This document shows, in pieces, positions 6,694 to 8,621 of a DNA stretch of 8,621 bases. Made by a program: the position numbers and the translations under genes. Source of the stretch: an uncultured Bacilli bacterium (GTDB taxonomy: Bacteria > Bacillota_I > Bacilli_A > RF39 > UBA660); assembly GCA_934095965.1 (NCBI GenBank), contig CAKOKR010000034.1, positions 1 through 8,621 of the forward strand. Reading direction: 5' to 3'. The notes beneath the pieces were generated by a model. The model was not told where the DNA came from. It did not search any database and was given only the letters and a program-made list of their open reading frames with translations. Positions within the stretch are counted from its first letter, which is position 1; each line of letters begins with the position of its first letter.

Positions 6694-7581
6694 CTTATCA
6701 TCTTTCATAACCTCTTTTAAAGTGGTACCAAATGTTGCAATACCAGATAATTCTGATGGAACAATAATCTTTGTTGATTTTCCATTAGCAACACTTTCTA
6801 AAGCTTCAAAAGATTTTAAACGAAGTACAGCTTCATCTGCTTTAGCTTCTTTTAATAACTTAATACCATCAGCTTCTGCTTGTTTTAATTTTAACAATGC
6901 TTCAGCTTTACCTTCAGCTATTTTAATTTGACTCATCATTTGTGCTTCAGCTCTTAAAATAGCACTTTCTTTTTCACCTTCAGCAATTAAGATGCTTGAT
7001 TTCTTTTCCCCTTCTGCTTGAAGTATTTTTTCTCTTCTTTCACGTTCAGCACGCATTTGTTTTTCCATTGCATCTTGAATATCTCTAGGTGGTAAAATAT
7101 TTTTAACTTCCACTCTATTAACTTTAATACCCCATGGATCTGTTGCTTCATCTAATATTGCTCTCATTTTAGTATTAATAATATCTCTACTAGTTAAAGT
7201 TTGATCAAGTTCTAATTCACCAATAATATTTCTAAGTGTTGTTGCAGTTAAAGATTCAATAGCACTTACTGGATAATCAACACCATAAGTATAAAGTTTC
7301 GCATCTGTTATTTGAAAATATACAACTGTATCAATTTGCATTGTAACATTATCTTTTGTAATAACAGGTTGTGGAGCAAAATCTTTAACTATTTCTTTTA
7401 ATGTAACCTTATTAGATATAGAATCTATAAAAGGTATTTTAAAATGTGGTCCATGTTGCCATGTTGTATAATATGAACCTAATCTTTCAATAACATAACA
7501 CATTGATTGAGGTACAATCTTTATATTTGGAATAATCAAAACTATAATAATAACTAATATTGCAACTAAAATTCCTGGCAT
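6682..7581 (-). CDS. SPFH/Band 7 (stomatin-like, QmcA-type) membrane protein
   Basis: A 299-residue protein close to E. coli QmcA and to slipin-type SPFH proteins, which form membrane-bound rings and microdomains and are often tied to membrane protein quality control. An N-terminal membrane anchor (2-19) leads into the SPFH domain (about 20-180). This domain holds KIVPQSMCYVIERLGSY (21-37), HGPHFKIPFID (43-53), VITKDNVTMQID (73-84), LRNIIGELELDQTLTSRD (116-133) and DPWGIKVNRVEVKNILPP (148-165). A long charged coiled coil follows (about 166-262), with repeated AEGEK units and many Ala/Glu/Lys, then a short tail. The ATG at 7581 lies 2 bases after the stop of the NfeD-like gene, with AAGGAG (7593-7598) inside that gene's end, so the two are co-translated. 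NfeD-SPFH pairs are a common conserved unit. The substrate or client is unknown. Confidence 0.94.
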   Translation of the reverse strand: MPGILVAILVIIIVLIIPNIKIVPQSMCYVIERLGSYYTTWQHGPHFKIPFIDSISNKVTLKEIVKDFAPQPVITKDNVTMQIDTVVYFQITDAKLYTYGVDYPVSAIESLTATTLRNIIGELELDQTLTSRDIINTKMRAILDEATDPWGIKVNRVEVKNILPPRDIQDAMEKQMRAERERREKILQAEGEKKSSILIAEGEKESAILRAEAQMMSQIKIAEGKAEALLKLKQAEADGIKLLKEAKADEAVLRLKSFEALESVANGKSTKIIVPSELSGIATFGTTLKEVMKDDKKTK

Positions 7582-7583
7582 AA

Positions 7584-8006
7584 CTAATCACTCTCCTTTT
7601 TAACTATTAATTTAACACCATCAATTGCTTCCACAACAACTGTATCACCTTTTAAGCATTTCTTCTTACATACAGCACTCCATCTTTTTCCATCAACTTT
7701 CACTTCACCAACATTATTTTTAGTAATATCTTCTGTAACAATACCTTCCATACCTATTATTCTATCTAAATTAGTTTTATCATTACTAATATTTCTTAAC
7801 TTAGCAACAACAGGTCTAGTTATAATTAAAAATAATATACCAAGTATAACAAATATACTAGATAAAACTGCTGTATCTGTTATAATAAATGATAAAATCA
7901 TTGTAATTATTCCACTTATAACAAACCAAATAGAAACTAAATTAACAGTAACAGCTTCTAATACAGATAATATAATAACAAGTATTAGCCAAAATATCCA
8001 ATCCAT
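7584..8006 (-). CDS. NfeD-like membrane protein (short form, OB-fold domain)
   Basis: A 140-residue short-form NfeD (NfeD1b type, lacking the ClpP-like protease domain). Residues about 3-65 are very hydrophobic, with two or three membrane segments. The soluble C-terminus (about 82-137) has the NfeD OB-fold pattern: IIGMEGIVTEDI (83-94), GEVKVDGKRWSAV (100-112), KGDTVVVEAIDGVKLIV (119-135). These proteins are partners of SPFH/stomatin-type proteins and are thought to modulate their assembly; the biochemical role is unsettled. The ATG at 8006 is preceded by AAAGGAA (8013-8019) with 6 bases between them. It is the first gene of the operon, with its own promoter. C113 and C117 in the OB domain are not part of the family pattern I recall, and no role for them can be read. 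Confidence 0.9.
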   Translation of the reverse strand: MDWIFWLILVIILSVLEAVTVNLVSIWFVISGIITMILSFIITDTAVLSSIFVILGILFLIITRPVVAKLRNISNDKTNLDRIIGMEGIVTEDITKNNVGEVKVDGKRWSAVCKKKCLKGDTVVVEAIDGVKLIVKKESD

Positions 8007-8028
8007 AAAAACTTCCTTTCTTAAGTAT

Positions 8029-8057
8029 ATTTTATCAAAAATAGATTACAATGTAAA
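8029..8057 (-). promoter_or_regulatory. Sigma-A type promoter of the nfeD-SPFH operon
   Basis: TTTACA (8052-8057), exactly 17 bases, then TAAAAT (8029-8034), 10 of 12 matches to consensus. The start would fall near 8022, just above the NfeD ribosome binding site, giving a very short leader. No operator-like repeat is visible. Confidence 0.7.
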
Positions 8058-8102
8058 TAAAAAAATATGATATGTATTTTTACAAACCATATAAATATAT
8101 TT

Positions 8103-8220
8103 TTAAAGATTAATTAGGATTGAATCACTTGAAGTACCAGATCCAGATACATATTTAACTGATGAAATTAAATTAAAGGTCGGCCTAATCGCATTCCCAT
8201 TGTTATTGTCAACATAGAAA
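8103..8220 (-). pseudogene. 3' remnant of a surface-protein gene (same family as 5211-6581)
   Basis: Read on the minus strand, one frame runs from the junction near 8220 to a TAA at 8103-8105. It gives a tail with NAIRPTFNLISSVKYV and then SGSGTSSDS. The last residues of the intact protein at 5211-6581 (PAFYLESSVGYL, then SGTGTSSDP) align to it without gaps: 14 of 25 positions are identical by eye. Only the final 38 or so codons survive; there is no start or promoter, and the canonical DP near the end is DS. The sequence stops being recognisable where the transposase homology begins on the other strand, so a rearrangement probably removed the rest. The exact junction is uncertain by about 10 bases. 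Confidence 0.75.
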
Positions 8221-8621
8221 TAAGAAAGATCCTGATTATTATGATTATTTAATAATTAAAGAAATATTTGATGATTCTAAAGGTACATATGGATATCGTA
8301 GGACTGTTGAAGGTCTACTCCTAAAATATGGTGTAGTTATGAATGGAAAGAAGGTTTTAAAAATAATTAAAAAATATAAAAAAAATATAATCTAATGGCT
8401 GAATATAAAAGAAAAGCTAAAATTAAACATAAGAACGAAAGAATCGAAGATAATGTTAAACCCAATTTATTAAATAGAAATTTCTCTATCGATGCATTAA
8501 ATAAAGTGTGGGATACAGATGTAACGTATTTAATATTTAAAGGTTCTAGAGCTTATTTATCTACAATAATTGATTTATATGATAGACATGTAGTTTCATA
8601 TGTAATATCAAAAAGAAATGA
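8221..8621 (+). pseudogene. IS3-family transposase OrfB fragment (frameshifted, 5'-truncated, runs off the window)
   Basis: This is the only plus-strand gene material. One frame (from 8222) encodes DYLIIKEIFDDSKGTYGYRR and then KKVLKIIKKY, the HTH_21-type segment before the integrase core of IS3-family OrfB. It hits TAA at 8393-8395. The expected continuation appears in the -1 frame from 8392: LMAEYKRKAK, then NRNFSIDALNKVWDTDVTYL and STIIDLYDRHVVSYVIS, which is the rve core. The first two catalytic aspartates are visible (in DTDVTY and IIDLYDR); the Glu would lie past the edge. No orfA, OrfB start or terminal inverted repeat is seen on the left, so this is not an intact insertion. It is most likely dead, unless slippage on the A8 run at 8378-8385 restores the frame. 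Confidence 0.88.
8369..8388 (+). repeat. Short direct repeat at the transposase frameshift
   Basis: AAAAAATAT occurs at 8369-8377 and again at 8380-8388, an 11-base offset. The family normally continues from KKY directly to NLMAEYKRK, which matches the sequence after the second copy. An 11-base duplication therefore explains both the extra Lys codons and the -1 shift. Confidence 0.55.

Noticed and set aside
6722..6931. Plus-strand open frame opposite the SPFH gene
   Set aside because: The repeated Ala/Ser content is the antisense image of the coiled-coil repeats; no start signals.
8041..8102. Hairpin (ATATG/CATAT then T-run, minus strand) as a terminator of the remnant gene
   Set aside because: A 5-bp AT-only stem with a long loop, in sequence where such matches arise by chance.
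8103..8220. The remnant as a template/variable repeat pair of a diversity-generating retroelement with the surface gene at 5211
   Set aside because: The two copies differ at many kinds of positions, not mainly at adenines, and no reverse transcriptase is in the window. Ordinary paralogue decay explains it.

Overview
The window is very AT-rich DNA from a low-GC, Gram-positive-type bacterium that builds peptidoglycan. Gene content (mraZ, rsmH, ftsL, a class B penicillin-binding protein with PASTA-like repeats, a CIRCE-controlled hrcA-grpE operon) points to the Bacilli/Erysipelotrichia side of the Firmicutes. The surface-protein family at 5211-6581 resembles, from memory, families in uncultured gut lineages such as RF39-like Bacilli. 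Tryptophans in the genes read here are TGG, and rsmH ends on TGA followed directly by ftsL, so the standard bacterial code (table 11) fits. Taxonomy is inference.

All intact genes lie on the minus strand, so they read from right to left. At the right edge (8221-8621) is a plus-strand, frameshifted piece of an IS3-family transposase. It abuts a 3'-terminal remnant (8103-8220, minus strand) of a surface-protein gene. Next comes a two-gene operon, NfeD-like then SPFH/QmcA-like, with its own promoter (8029-8057) and a clear intrinsic terminator (6669-6693). A single-gene unit follows: a near-consensus promoter (6615-6643), a membrane-anchored, probably cell-surface protein (5211-6581) and an AT-rich terminator (5151-5181). 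This gene and the remnant at 8103-8220 belong to the same family.

The next block is a shortened division and cell wall (dcw) cluster, mraZ-rsmH-ftsL-ftsI (5091 down to 1351). It is headed by three direct GTGGNN boxes on an exact 10-bp pitch, the expected operator for MraZ autoregulation. The rest of the classical dcw cluster (mraY, murD, ftsW, ftsZ and so on) does not follow. Instead there is a consensus TTGACA-N17-TATAAT promoter with one perfect and one imperfect CIRCE-type palindrome, driving hrcA and grpE. The grpE gene runs off the left edge, and dnaK-dnaJ probably lie beyond it.

Functionally the window joins septal wall synthesis (MraZ regulator, RsmH 16S rRNA methyltransferase, FtsL and FtsI divisome parts), heat-shock control (HrcA represses its own operon, GrpE serves DnaK), membrane microdomain proteins (NfeD/SPFH) and a paralogous surface-protein family. 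I see no clearly new multi-gene system. The best leads are the surface-protein family with its IS-associated remnant, the patch of atypical base composition inside mraZ, and the two palindromes around the hrcA promoter.
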